Of a DNA stretch of 64,000 nt, positions 25,569-34,748 are shown one piece after another. This DNA is from Streptomyces spongiicola. GTDB taxonomy: Bacteria; Actinomycetota; Actinomycetes; Streptomycetales; Streptomycetaceae. Position 1 is the first letter of the stretch; each line of letters starts with the position of its first letter. The notes under the pieces are model-generated. The model was given only the letters and a program-made list of their open reading frames with translations. It ran no database searches and was not told the DNA's origin. Position numbers and translations under genes: made by a program. The DNA is taken from NCBI RefSeq assembly GCF_003122365.1, contig NZ_CP029254.1:5357501-5421500 (forward strand), given 5' to 3'.

Positions 25569-28025
25569 GTGACGAGCGTCGATCTGACCACGGAAACCGG
25601 GGGCCCGGGACCCAGCGGCTACGCGGCGGCCCGGCTGCGCCTCCTCCAGGAGGAGACGCGGTCCGGGCCGTCGCGCCGCGCCGCACTGGCCCGGCTTACC
25701 GACGACTGGCTCGCGGCACTGTTCACCGCGGCCGGGAAGGACACCGGGGTGCGCGGCGCCGCTCTCCTCGCCGTCGGCGGCTACGGGCGCGGCGAACTCT
25801 CGCCCCGCAGCGACCTCGACCTCCTCCTGCTGCACGACGGCGATGCCGACCCGGGCGCGCTCGCCGCGCTCGCCGACCGGATCTGGTACCCGGTGTGGGA
25901 TCTCGGGCTCGCGCTCGACCACTCGGTCCGGACCCCGGCCGAGGCCCGCCGGACGGCCGGCGAGGACATCAAGGTGCAACTGGGGCTGCTCGACGCCCGC
26001 GCCGTCGCCGGAGACCTCGGCATGGCCGCCGGACTGCGCACGGCCGTCCTCGCCGACTGGCGCAACCAGGCGCCGGGACGGCTCCCCGAACTCGGCGAGC
26101 TCTGCCGTGAGCGCGCCGAACGCCAGGGCGAGCTGCAGTTCCTGCTGGAACCCGACCTCAAGGAGTCCCGGGGCGGCCTCCGCGACGCGACGGCCCTGCG
26201 CGCCGTCGCCGCGTCCTGGCTCGCCGACGCCCCCCGCGAGGGCCTGTCCGAGGCCCGCCGCGTCCTCCTCGACACCCGAGACGCCCTCCACCTCACCACC
26301 GGGCGGGCCACCGACCGGCTCGCGCTCCAGGAGCAGGACCAGGTGGCCCGGGCCCTCGGCCTGCTGGACGCCGACGCACTGCTGCGCCGGGTGTACGAGT
26401 CCGCGCGGACCGTCTCGTATGCCGCCGACGTCACCTGGCGCGAGGTGAACCGGGTGCTCAGGGCCCGGTCCGGGCGGCGCCGGCTGCGCGGGATCCGGGG
26501 CGGGCGCCGCCCGGACCCCGAGCGCACCCCGCTCGCCGAGGGTGTCGTCGAGATGGACGGCGAGGCCGTCCTCGCCCGTTCGGCCAGACCGGAGCGCGAC
26601 CCGGTGCTGCCGCTGCGCGCGGCCGCCGCGGCGGCCCAGGCCGGCCTGCCGCTCTCCCCGCACGCCGTACGCCACCTGGCCGCCGCGGCCGGGCCGCTTC
26701 CCGTGCCCTGGCCCGCCGAGGCACGGGAGGAACTCGTCACCCTGCTCGGGGCGGGCGAACCGGCCGTCGCGGTATGGGAGGCCCTGGAGGCCGAGGGCCT
26801 GGTCACCCGGCTGCTGCCCGACTGGGAACGGGTCCGCTGCCGGCCCCAGCGCAACCCCGTGCACACCTGGACGGTCGACCGCCACCTCGTCGAGGCCGCC
26901 GTCCGCGCCGCCGCGCTGACCCGCCGCGTCGGCCGCCCCGACCTGCTCCTGGCCGCGGCCCTGCTCCACGACATCGGCAAGGGCTGGCCGGGCGACCACT
27001 CCGTGGCCGGCGAGACCATCGCGCGCGACGTCGCCGCCCGCATCGGTTTCGACCGGCAGGACACGGGAGTGATCGCCACCCTGGTCCGCCACCACCTGCT
27101 GCTCGTCGAGACCGCCACCCGCCGCGATCTGGAGGACCCCGCGACCGTGCGGGCGGTCGCGGACGCCGTCGGCACGCCCGGCACGCTGGAGCTGCTGCAC
27201 GCCCTCACCGAGGCCGACGCCCTCGCGACCGGGCCGGCGGCGTGGTCCGCCTGGCGGGGATCGCTCGTCGCGGACCTGGTCGAACGGGTCGCGGGACTCC
27301 TCTCGGGCCAGGGACCCGGCGAACCGGAGCCCGCCGTGACCAGCGCCGAGCAGGAGCGCCTGGCCGTCGAGGCGCTGCGCACCGGCGGACCCGTGCTCGC
27401 CCTGCACGCCGCCCAGGCCGAGACCCCGCAGGCGGACGGCAGGCCCGAGCCCGTCGGTGTCGAACTCCTCGTCGCCGTGCCCGACCAGCCGTCGGTACTG
27501 CCCGCGGTGGCCGGCGTGCTCGCGCTGCACCGGCTCACCGTCCGCGCCGCCGACCTGCGCGCGGTCGAACTCCCCCGTGAGGTGGGGCCGGCGACCGTCC
27601 TCGTGCTGAACTGGCGGGTCGCCGCCGCCTACGGCTCGCTCCCGCAGGCCGCCCGGCTGCGCTCCGATCTCGTACGGGCCCTCGACGGCTCCCTGGACGT
27701 GGCCGCCCGCCTTGCCGAGCGGGATGCCGCGTACCCGCGCCGGCGGGGGGTCGAGGCGCCGCCGCCGAGGGTCACCGTGGCCCCGGCCGCGTCCCGGCTG
27801 GCCACGGTCATCGAGGTCCGCGCCCAGGACGCTCCGGGGCTGCTGCACCGGATCGGCCACGCCCTGGAGTCCGCGGCGGTCAGCGTGCGCAGCGCGCGGG
27901 TCTCGACCCTCGGAGCGAACGCCGTGGACGCGTTCTACGTCACAGGTCCCTCGGGAGCCCCGCTGCCGCCCGAGGAGGCCGTGGACGTGGCGCGCGCCGT
28001 GGAGGCCGCGCTGCGGACCGGCTGA
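25569..28025 (+). CDS. glnD: PII (adenylyl/uridylyl)transferase GlnD
   Basis: 818 aa, starting at GTG 25569. Domains in order: nucleotidyltransferase with GGYGRGELSPRSDLDLLLL (residues ~63-81); a helical linker; an HD domain with LLHDIGKGWPGDHS and VRHHLLL (~residues 460-520); and two ACT domains, the second beginning LATVIEVRAQDAPGLLHRIG near residue 745. This is the complete GlnD layout. It modifies and demodifies GlnK in response to nitrogen status. In actinobacteria the modification is adenylylation. It is the third gene of the nitrogen operon. Confidence 0.95.
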   Translation: MTSVDLTTETGGPGPSGYAAARLRLLQEETRSGPSRRAALARLTDDWLAALFTAAGKDTGVRGAALLAVGGYGRGELSPRSDLDLLLLHDGDADPGALAALADRIWYPVWDLGLALDHSVRTPAEARRTAGEDIKVQLGLLDARAVAGDLGMAAGLRTAVLADWRNQAPGRLPELGELCRERAERQGELQFLLEPDLKESRGGLRDATALRAVAASWLADAPREGLSEARRVLLDTRDALHLTTGRATDRLALQEQDQVARALGLLDADALLRRVYESARTVSYAADVTWREVNRVLRARSGRRRLRGIRGGRRPDPERTPLAEGVVEMDGEAVLARSARPERDPVLPLRAAAAAAQAGLPLSPHAVRHLAAAAGPLPVPWPAEAREELVTLLGAGEPAVAVWEALEAEGLVTRLLPDWERVRCRPQRNPVHTWTVDRHLVEAAVRAAALTRRVGRPDLLLAAALLHDIGKGWPGDHSVAGETIARDVAARIGFDRQDTGVIATLVRHHLLLVETATRRDLEDPATVRAVADAVGTPGTLELLHALTEADALATGPAAWSAWRGSLVADLVERVAGLLSGQGPGEPEPAVTSAEQERLAVEALRTGGPVLALHAAQAETPQADGRPEPVGVELLVAVPDQPSVLPAVAGVLALHRLTVRAADLRAVELPREVGPATVLVLNWRVAAAYGSLPQAARLRSDLVRALDGSLDVAARLAERDAAYPRRRGVEAPPPRVTVAPAASRLATVIEVRAQDAPGLLHRIGHALESAAVSVRSARVSTLGANAVDAFYVTGPSGAPLPPEEAVDVARAVEAALRTG

Positions 28026-28154
28026 ACGCCCAGGACCGGGGCGGGGGCATCCGTCCGGCCGCGTGTATAGGGGGCAGACCCCATCCCACGCGGCCGGATA
28101 CCCTTGGGTGGCATCCGTCCGCCCGCCCCCGAGACCCGAGGATCCGCGACCACC

Positions 28155-29705
28155 GTGTTCGACACCCTCTCCGACCGCCTTGCGGCGACATTCAAGAACC
28201 TCCGGGGCAAGGGCCGCCTGTCCGAGGCCGACATCGACGCCACGGCACGTGAGATCCGCATCGCGCTGCTCGAGGCCGATGTGGCGCTGCCCGTCGTGCG
28301 CGCCTTCATCAAGCAGGTCAAGGAGCGCGCCCTCGGCGCCGAGGTGTCCCAGGCGCTGAACCCCGCCCAGCAGGTCATCAAGATCGTCAACGAGGAGCTC
28401 ATCGGCATCCTCGGCGGCGAGACCCGCCGGCTGCGCTTCGCCAAGCAGGCGCCCACGGTGATCATGCTCGCGGGTCTCCAGGGCGCCGGCAAGACGACCC
28501 TGGCCGGCAAGCTCGGCCGCTGGCTCAAGGGCCAGGGCCACTCCCCGCTGCTCGTCGCCTGCGACCTGCAGCGGCCCAACGCGGTGAACCAGCTGGCCGT
28601 CGTCGCCGAACGCGCCGGCGTCGCCGTCTTCGCGCCCCAGCCCGGCAACGGTGTGGGCGACCCGGTGCAGGTCGCCAAGGAGTCGATCGAGTACGCGAAG
28701 TCGAAGGTCCACGACGTCGTCGTCGTCGACACCGCGGGCCGGCTCGGCATCGACCAGGAGATGATGCGGCAGGCCGCGGACATCCGTGACGCGGTCGGCC
28801 CCGACGAGGTCCTCTTCGTCGTCGACGCGATGATCGGTCAGGACGCGGTCAACACCGCGGAGGCGTTCCGCGACGGCGTCGGCTTCGACGGGGTGGTGCT
28901 GTCCAAGCTGGACGGCGACGCCCGCGGCGGTGCCGCGCTCTCCATCGCGCACGTCACCGGCAAGCAGATCATGTTCGCCTCGAACGGCGAGAAGCTGGAC
29001 GAGTTCGACGCGTTCCACCCGGATCGCATGGCGTCCCGCATCCTCGGTATGGGCGACATGCTGTCGCTGATCGAGAAGGCCGAGCAGACCTTCAGCCAGG
29101 CCGAGGCCGAGAAGATGGCGGCCAAGCTGGCGAAGGGCCCCAAGGAGTTCACGCTCGACGACTTCCTGGCCCAGATGGAGCAGGTCAGGAAGATGGGCTC
29201 CATCTCCAAGCTGCTCGGGATGCTGCCCGGCATGGGCCAGATCAAGGACCAGATCAACAACATCGACGAGCGGGACGTCGACCGGACGGCGGCGATCATC
29301 AAGTCGATGACGCCCGGTGAGCGCACCGACCCGACGATCATCAACGGCTCGCGGCGGGCCCGCATCGCCCGTGGTTCCGGTGTCGACGTCAGCGCGGTGA
29401 AGAACCTGGTGGAGAGGTTCTTCGAGGCCCGCAAGATGATGTCGCGCATGGCCCAGGGCGGAGGCGTGCCGGGCATGCCGGGCATCCCGGGCATGGGCGG
29501 CGGCCCGGGCCGTCAGAAGAAGAAGCAGAAGCAGGCCAAGGGCAAGCAGCGCTCCGGCAACCCGATGAAGCGCAAGGCCGAGGAGCAGGCCGCCCAGGCA
29601 CGCCGTCAGCAGGCCGGCCAGGGGAGCCCGTTCGGCCTGCCGCCGGGCGGCCAGGGCGCTCAGGACTTCGAGCTCCCGGAGGAGTTCAGGAAGTTCATGG
29701 GCTGA
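28155..29705 (+). CDS. ffh: signal recognition particle protein Ffh
   Basis: A 516-aa SRP54 GTPase. The GTG start at 28155 gives the canonical VFDTLSDRLAATFKNLRGKG; an earlier in-frame start would add 17 unrelated residues. The N domain is followed by the G domain (GLQGAGKTTLAGKLG P loop, ACDLQRPNAVNQL, DTAGRLGID, SKLDGDARGGAAL) and the Met-rich M domain from about residue 300 (MLPGMGQIKDQINN, TIINGSRRARIARGSG, RKMMSRMAQG). The tail is Gly/Pro/Lys-rich. It binds signal peptides and 4.5S RNA and delivers ribosomes to FtsY. It ends in a strong terminator. Confidence 0.97.
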   Translation: MFDTLSDRLAATFKNLRGKGRLSEADIDATAREIRIALLEADVALPVVRAFIKQVKERALGAEVSQALNPAQQVIKIVNEELIGILGGETRRLRFAKQAPTVIMLAGLQGAGKTTLAGKLGRWLKGQGHSPLLVACDLQRPNAVNQLAVVAERAGVAVFAPQPGNGVGDPVQVAKESIEYAKSKVHDVVVVDTAGRLGIDQEMMRQAADIRDAVGPDEVLFVVDAMIGQDAVNTAEAFRDGVGFDGVVLSKLDGDARGGAALSIAHVTGKQIMFASNGEKLDEFDAFHPDRMASRILGMGDMLSLIEKAEQTFSQAEAEKMAAKLAKGPKEFTLDDFLAQMEQVRKMGSISKLLGMLPGMGQIKDQINNIDERDVDRTAAIIKSMTPGERTDPTIINGSRRARIARGSGVDVSAVKNLVERFFEARKMMSRMAQGGGVPGMPGIPGMGGGPGRQKKKQKQAKGKQRSGNPMKRKAEEQAAQARRQQAGQGSPFGLPPGGQGAQDFELPEEFRKFMG

Positions 29706-29723
29706 CGGGCCGGCCGCCGGCAT

Positions 29724-29761
29724 CCCGGGGCCCCGCGATCACCCGATCGCGGGGCCCCGGG
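29724..29761 (+). terminator. terminator hairpin after ffh
   Basis: A 16-bp perfect stem, CCCGGGGCCCCGCGAT (29724-29739) with ATCGCGGGGCCCCGGG (29746-29761), and a 6-nt loop, 19 bp after the stop codon. Confidence 0.85.
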
Positions 29762-29884
29762 CCGTCCCGGACCACGGCGGCCGGGCAGCCCGTCCCACCG
29801 CGGCCCGCTCCGGGTGGCAGCGTGCCCTGTTCTGTGCGCTCATGGGCAGAGATCGGGAGCAGCCGAGGGACCGGAGGGCAGGCC

Positions 29885-31807
29885 GTGGCCAATTCCGTAC
29901 CCCCGCGCGACCGCACCGACCAGCCCTGGCGGTCGGAGGGGGCACCGCCGCCCGCGCCGCCGCGCAGGAGGCCGCCCGGTGGCTGGGTCGTGCTCGCCGC
30001 GACCGCCGCGGCCCTCTTCCTCGTCGCCTACGGGATCCTGTCGTACTTCGCCGGGGGCGGCGAGCAGACGATCTCCTACACCGAGTTCAGCAAGCAGGTC
30101 GAGGCCGGCAACGTCACCAAGATCTACGCCAAGGGCAGCACGATCGAGGGAGAGCTGAGGACACGGCAGCCGGTCCCCGGCGGCGAAGGCGACTACACCA
30201 CCTTCCGGACCGAGCGGCCGGAGTTCGCCGAGGACGACCTCTGGCGGCAGCTGAGCCAGAAGGGCGTGACCGTGACGGCCGAACCGGTCGTCGTCCAGCG
30301 CAGCCTGCTGGCCAATCTGCTGCTCTCCCTCGCGCCGATCGTGATCCTCGTGCTGCTCTGGGTGGTCCTGGCCAGACGCCTGGGGCCACGGCTGGGCGGC
30401 GGCCCGCTGGGCCGCAAGGCGCCTCCCCGCCCCGTCGAGCTGGAACCCCACCGGCGCACCACCTTCGCCGACGTGGCGGGGATCGACGAGGTCCAGGGCG
30501 AACTCGACGACGTCGTCGACTTCCTCAAGAACCCCGACGTCTACCGGGCCATGGGGGCGCGCATGCCCGGCGGTGTCCTGCTCGCCGGCCCGCCGGGAAC
30601 CGGCAAGACGCTCCTCGCACGGGCCGTCGCGGGCGAGGCGGGGGTGCCGTTCTTCTCCGCGTCCGCGTCGGAGTTCATCGAGATGATCGTGGGCGTCGGG
30701 GCCTCCCGCGTCCGCGAGCTGTTCGCCGAGGCCCGCAAGGTGGCCCCGGCCATCGTCTTCATCGACGAGATCGACACCATCGGGCGGGTGCGCGGTGGCG
30801 GCGCGACCGTCGGTGGGCACGACGAGCGCGAGCAGACCCTGAACCAGATCCTGACGGAGATGGACGGCTTCACCGGCTCCGAGGGCGTCGTGGTCATCGC
30901 CGCGACCAACCGCGCGGACGTCCTCGACCCCGCGCTCGTCCGGCCCGGGCGCTTCGACCGCATCGTGCACGTCAGCCCGCCCGACCGGGCGGGCCGCGAG
31001 GCGATCCTCAGGATCCACACCCGGGACATCCCGCTCGCACCGGGCGTCGACCTGGCCCAGGTGGCCCGTACGACACCGGGTATGACGGGTGCCGAACTGT
31101 CCAACCTCGCCAACGAGGCCGCGCTGCTCGCCGTCAAGCGGCGGCAGGGCGGGGTGACGCAGCGGGACCTCTCCGACGCCCTGGAGAAGGTGCAGCTCGG
31201 CGCGGAGCGCGCGCTGGTGATGCCCGAGGGCGAGCGCCGCAGGACCGCCTACCACGAGAGCGGTCATGCCCTGCTCGGCATGCTCCAGCCGGGCGCCGAC
31301 CCCGTCCGCAAGGTCACGATCGTCCCGCGCGGCCGGGCCCTGGGCGTCACCCTCTCCACCCCCGACGCCGACAAGTACGCGTACACCGAGGAGTACCTGC
31401 GCGGCAGGATCATCGGCGCGCTCGGCGGCATGGCGGCGGAGCACATCGTCTTCGGGATCGTCACCACCGGTTCGGAGAACGACCTGGAGCAGGTGACCCG
31501 GCTGGTCAGGGGCATGGTCGGACGCTGGGGGATGAGCGAGCGCGTCGGCCGCTTCACCGCGGTGCCGGGGGACGGGCAGGAGCCGTACGGGCTCGCCGCG
31601 GCCCCGGCGACGCTGGACGCGGTGGACCACGAGATGCGCAGGATCGCCGAGGAGTGCTACGAGAGCGCCTGCCGGCAGCTCCGCGACAACCGCGACCGGC
31701 TGGACGCACTGGCCGAGGCGCTCCTCGCCGGCGAGACGCTGGACGAGGAGGAGGCGTACCGGGCCGCGGGCATCTCCCGGCTGAGGAAGGACGCGAACGG
31801 CCACTGA
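29885..31807 (+). CDS. ftsH: FtsH-family membrane AAA+ zinc metalloprotease
   Basis: 640 aa, starting at GTG 29885 behind GGAGGG. It has two transmembrane helices (GWVVLAATAAALFLVAYGIL, ~residues 33-52, and LLLSLAPIVILVLLWVVLAR, ~145-165) bracketing the periplasmic domain. The AAA core shows GPPGTGKT (Walker A), IVFIDEIDTIG (Walker B), the pore FIEMIVGVGASRVRELF, and RPGRFDR (second region of homology). The protease site is TAYHESGHALLG (HExxH), with the third ligand expected in the segment GSENDLEQVTRL. It degrades misfolded and regulatory membrane proteins. It is probably a second FtsH; many streptomycetes carry another near hpt/folE. Confidence 0.95.
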   Translation: MANSVPPRDRTDQPWRSEGAPPPAPPRRRPPGGWVVLAATAAALFLVAYGILSYFAGGGEQTISYTEFSKQVEAGNVTKIYAKGSTIEGELRTRQPVPGGEGDYTTFRTERPEFAEDDLWRQLSQKGVTVTAEPVVVQRSLLANLLLSLAPIVILVLLWVVLARRLGPRLGGGPLGRKAPPRPVELEPHRRTTFADVAGIDEVQGELDDVVDFLKNPDVYRAMGARMPGGVLLAGPPGTGKTLLARAVAGEAGVPFFSASASEFIEMIVGVGASRVRELFAEARKVAPAIVFIDEIDTIGRVRGGGATVGGHDEREQTLNQILTEMDGFTGSEGVVVIAATNRADVLDPALVRPGRFDRIVHVSPPDRAGREAILRIHTRDIPLAPGVDLAQVARTTPGMTGAELSNLANEAALLAVKRRQGGVTQRDLSDALEKVQLGAERALVMPEGERRRTAYHESGHALLGMLQPGADPVRKVTIVPRGRALGVTLSTPDADKYAYTEEYLRGRIIGALGGMAAEHIVFGIVTTGSENDLEQVTRLVRGMVGRWGMSERVGRFTAVPGDGQEPYGLAAAPATLDAVDHEMRRIAEECYESACRQLRDNRDRLDALAEALLAGETLDEEEAYRAAGISRLRKDANGH

Positions 31808-32155
31808 CACCGGGACCCTCGGCGGACCCTGACACCGGGAGCCGGGCGGCAGGCTCGGGCGGCGAGTCCGAAGCTCGGGCTCGAACCACGGGCCCGAGTC
31901 GCAGCGGGCACCCGGGGCTCGGGACTCGAACCACGGGCTCGAGCCGCAGCGGGCACCCGGGGCTCGGGGCTCGGGGCCTGCGGCTCGGGGAGCGCGGAGC
32001 GCCTGCGTGCCGGCCCCGTGCCGTGGGTCCGCTGGTCGCGGACCCGGGTCGCCAGGCCCGGATCGCCACGCCCGGCCTGCCCGCGGACGCCCGGATTCCG
32101 GGGCGGCCTCACGGGACAGGCGCTGTAGTGGGCCCGCCGGCGGGGGCAGGCCCCG
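31808..32155. repeat. convergent intergenic region with a 45-bp tandem repeat
   Basis: A 45-bp unit beginning CTCGAACCACGGGC occurs at 31880 and 31925 (about two copies, few mismatches), followed by degenerate GCTCGGGG repeats to about 31990. No gene is visible. It separates the converging ftsH and methyltransferase genes. Confidence 0.7.
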
Positions 32156-33016
32156 TCACGGCGTACGCGCTATCAGATACCGGAAGACGTTGGGCATCCA
32201 CACCGTCCCGTCGGCCCGCACATGGGGATGGAGCGCCTCCCTGACCTCCTTCTCCACCTGCGCCGGGTCCGTCGCCCGTACCGCCGCGTCGAACAGGCCG
32301 GTCGACAGCAGTCCGCGCACTGCGCTGTCCGGATCCGCGTAGCCGAAGGGGCACGACACCCGGCCCGAACCGTCCGGGCGGATCCCCGCCCGGGACGCCA
32401 CCTCCTCCAGGTCGTCCCTGAGCGTCGGCCGCCAGCCGCCGTCCGAGCGCAGCCGCTCGGTGAGCCTGCTCGCCACCCGCAGTACGGCCGCGGTGGCACA
32501 GCGCTCCGGCGGGCCCCAGCCGGCCAGCACCACGGGGCTGCCGCGCTCGGCGAGCGGAACCGCGGCCTCCAGCGCGGGCACCAACCCGTCGGAGTCGCCG
32601 GCCGTACACCCGATCGGCTGAAAAGCCGTGATCATGTTGAACCGCGGGCTCCGGGGATCGACGGCCTCCGCCGGCCCGCCCTCGACCACCCGGGCGCCGG
32701 GCGAGGCCCCTGACCCGGAGTGCTCCCGCCCGCAGGCGAGCCGCTCGCGCGCCAGCGCCGTCCTCGCCCGGTCCGTGTCGACGCCGGTGACGCCGGCCCC
32801 GCGCCCCGCCGCCATCAGCAGGGCCAGGCCGGTGCCGCAGCCGAGGCCGAGGACGCGGGCGCCGGGGCCGACCTCCAGGTGCTCGTACACCGCCTCGTAG
32901 AGCGGCACCAGCATCCGCTCCTGGATCTCGGCCCAGTCGCGGACGCGCCGCCTGCCATCCGCCGCCGGGGGCGCTGAGGAGGGCCGAGGGTGGTGCGGGA
33001 CGAGCGTAGGTGTCAT
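32156..33016 (-). CDS. SAM-dependent class I methyltransferase
   Basis: A 286-aa protein, ATG 33016 on the reverse strand. The SAM-binding motif I is VLGLGCGTGLALLMA (about residues 55-69), motif II VTGVDTDRA, and motif IV-like FNMITAFQPIG near residue 130. The N-terminus has RVRDWAEIQERMLVPLYEAV, a substrate-cap helix region. The C-terminal third (VRATDPAQVEKEVREALHPH, TVWMPNVFRYLIA) resembles class-I methyltransferases of small molecules. From memory a homologue sits near the rpsP locus in other streptomycetes. The substrate is unknown. Confidence 0.78.
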   Translation of the reverse strand: MTPTLVPHHPRPSSAPPAADGRRRVRDWAEIQERMLVPLYEAVYEHLEVGPGARVLGLGCGTGLALLMAAGRGAGVTGVDTDRARTALARERLACGREHSGSGASPGARVVEGGPAEAVDPRSPRFNMITAFQPIGCTAGDSDGLVPALEAAVPLAERGSPVVLAGWGPPERCATAAVLRVASRLTERLRSDGGWRPTLRDDLEEVASRAGIRPDGSGRVSCPFGYADPDSAVRGLLSTGLFDAAVRATDPAQVEKEVREALHPHVRADGTVWMPNVFRYLIARTP

Positions 33017-33843
33017 CGAAAGCGCCCCAATCCGCCGAGAGGTCAGCCTTGCCCTGCTGGACAGCCCCCGTGTCGTGTCGCTCGCGCCCCCCGTATGCCA
33101 GGGAACTGCGCTTCGCTCGGTACGTCCAGAGGTCGCACCGCAATGGCTCGGATGCCCCGGTCGTGCGCCCCCGCGCCCGGAACTTCTCCGCATCCAGAGT
33201 GCCGCCCCCTCACGATTCCCGCCATGGCAGAGCCGCGGGCCGCTTGCCGCAGGGGGAGCGCCGTCTCCGCTGCGCCCAGGCCCCGGCCGGCGGAGCCGTG
33301 GCCGGGGTCGGGGCCGTGGCCGTGGCCGGAGCCGGAGTGTGGTCGGGGCCGGAGGACGGCGGCCCCACGCTCGGGACGACGGAGATCGCCCCGCCCGGCT
33401 GCGGGCCCGGTGCGTCCGCGGCGGAAGTCCGGGGCGGAAGTCCGGGGCGGCCGGGGTGGGAGCCGGCCGCCCGGTGCGAGAAGTCCGGGGCGGCCGGGGC
33501 GTGCCCCGGCATCCGGCCGGGCGTGGTTCCCCGCGGCCGGGAGGGGCGGCGGCCGGGAACCGCGGCCCTCCCGGTACGCTCGCGAGCGTACCGCGCACCC
33601 GGGGGCGGACCGCGCGCCCCGGACCGGTCGGCGGCGGTACGGAACGCGTGAGCGCACGCGGGCGCGCGCTCACGAGGCGACGCGCCCCTGCCGGGGGTGC
33701 CCGCCCGGGCGCGCGGCGCTCGGCCGGGTATCCGGTCCCGCCGGTGTCGCGTTGCTGTACGGACGCGTGACTACGTACCACCTTGTTGTGAGCTGCGAGG
33801 CTTCTCCGCAGATCAGCGCACCCGCCCTCGTCAGGACGCATCA
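33017..33843. other. gene-free GC-rich region with short repeats
   Basis: Open frames exist but lack protein character. Visible repeats are GGAAGTCCGGGGCGG (33421 and 33435, then AGAAGTCCGGGGCGG at 33478) and GGCCGTGGCCG modules near 33295-33325. The right end becomes AT-richer and must contain the promoter for the genes from 33844. Confidence 0.45.
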
Positions 33844-33927
33844 ATGCCAACTGACGGGTACGTGCAAATTATTTGGGATGCCCCGGAATGGAACCCGGGG
33901 AGCGTCCGGCTCGTTGTCACGACGTGA
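33844..33927 (+). CDS. candidate 27-codon leader ORF upstream of the SprT-like gene
   Basis: ATG 33844 is preceded by AGGA at 33833-33836 with ideal 7-nt spacing, a better ribosome-binding site than that of the next gene. It encodes MPTDGYVQIIWDAPEWNPGS plus seven residues, and its stop overlaps the following GTG start (GTGA), suggesting translational coupling. The base composition is less GC-rich than nearby genes. It may be a genuine small protein, a leader peptide, or chance. Confidence 0.4.
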   Translation: MPTDGYVQIIWDAPEWNPGSVRLVVTT

Positions 33928-34517
33928 GCACGACACCACCTGTTCTCGCCGCAGAGCTGGCACAGGCGTGGGCCGACATTCAGCGGCACCACCCCGAGCT
34001 GCCCGATCTTGCCGCGCCAGAGTCACTGATCGGAGAGTCCTCGTCGGCCTGCGGGCACGAACTCTCCTTCGAGCGACTGCTCCACGAGGCAGTCCACGGT
34101 ATCGCCGCCGCCCGGGGAGTCCGCGACACCTCGCGCGCCGGCCGCTACCACAACCGCCGGTTCCTGGCGATCGCCGAGGAGATGGGCCTGGACCACCCGG
34201 AGGAGCCACACCCCAGCAGCGGCTTCTCGCTGGTCACGCTCACTCCCGAGGCGAAGCGGCGGTACCGGCCGACCATCGAGCGGCTGCAGCGCGCCCTCGC
34301 CGCGCACACGGTCGCCACCGCATCCGACACCAAACGCACCTTCCGCGGCCCGGCGGCCCGCCACGGCTCGTCCGGCGGCGGCGTCCGGGTCAAGGCGGTC
34401 TGCGACTGCGGGAGAAACGTCCGGGTGGTCCCCTCGGTCCTCGCCCAGGCGCCGATCGTCTGCGGCGGCTGCGGCAAGCCGTTCCGCATCCCCGAACCGG
34501 TGGCGGCGGCGAGCTGA
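33924..34517 (+). CDS. SprT-like zinc metallopeptidase-domain protein with C-terminal zinc ribbon
   Basis: A 197-aa protein starting at GTG 33924. SFERLLHEAVHGIAAARGVR carries an HExxH zinc-site pattern (H-E-A-V-H). It is followed by GRYHNRRFLAIAEEMGLDHP, which matches the NxxF...A..LGL helix after the catalytic helix in SprT/Spartan proteins. The C-terminus VKAVCDCGRNVRVVP...PIVCGGCGKPF is a four-Cys zinc ribbon as in SprT. Family members act on DNA-protein crosslinks or are uncharacterised. The assignment rests on motifs only. It lies upstream of rpsP. Confidence 0.7.
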   Translation: MSTTPPVLAAELAQAWADIQRHHPELPDLAAPESLIGESSSACGHELSFERLLHEAVHGIAAARGVRDTSRAGRYHNRRFLAIAEEMGLDHPEEPHPSSGFSLVTLTPEAKRRYRPTIERLQRALAAHTVATASDTKRTFRGPAARHGSSGGGVRVKAVCDCGRNVRVVPSVLAQAPIVCGGCGKPFRIPEPVAAAS

Positions 34518-34748
34518 GCGGGACCCGCCCCCGACCGCACGCCGGGAGTGACCGGCCGGCCCGGCCCGGGGCCCACGGCCTCGGGTCGGCCGGGCGGTGT
34601 CCGTGTGGCACAATGTCCAGCTGTACTCGACAGTCGCACAGGACCCCTCTCTCCTCCGGCTGACGCGTCCATCGGGCCATCGGGTACCGCAACCCCACGC
34701 GGCATCCCGTCATGCCCAACCACGTCAAAACCAGGAGATCCCACTCCC
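34518..34748 (+). promoter_or_regulatory. rpsP promoter and long leader
   Basis: GTGTGGCACAATG places a -10 element (CACAAT, 34609-34614) about 135 bp before the rpsP start, leaving a long 5' UTR. A GC hairpin from CCGGCCCGGCCC (about 34555) may end the preceding transcript. No known riboregulator was recognised in the leader. Confidence 0.45.

Noticed and set aside
25434..29723. A reverse-strand open frame of 1429 codons across glnD and ffh
   Set aside because: It is antisense to two clear genes with complete domain sets. High third-position GC commonly leaves antisense frames open; it shows no motifs and low-complexity composition.
33010..33651. Forward open frame upstream of the SprT-like gene
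   Set aside because: Translation is repetitive Gly/Val/Ala and Arg/Pro without homology signals or a ribosome-binding site; the DNA contains short direct repeats.
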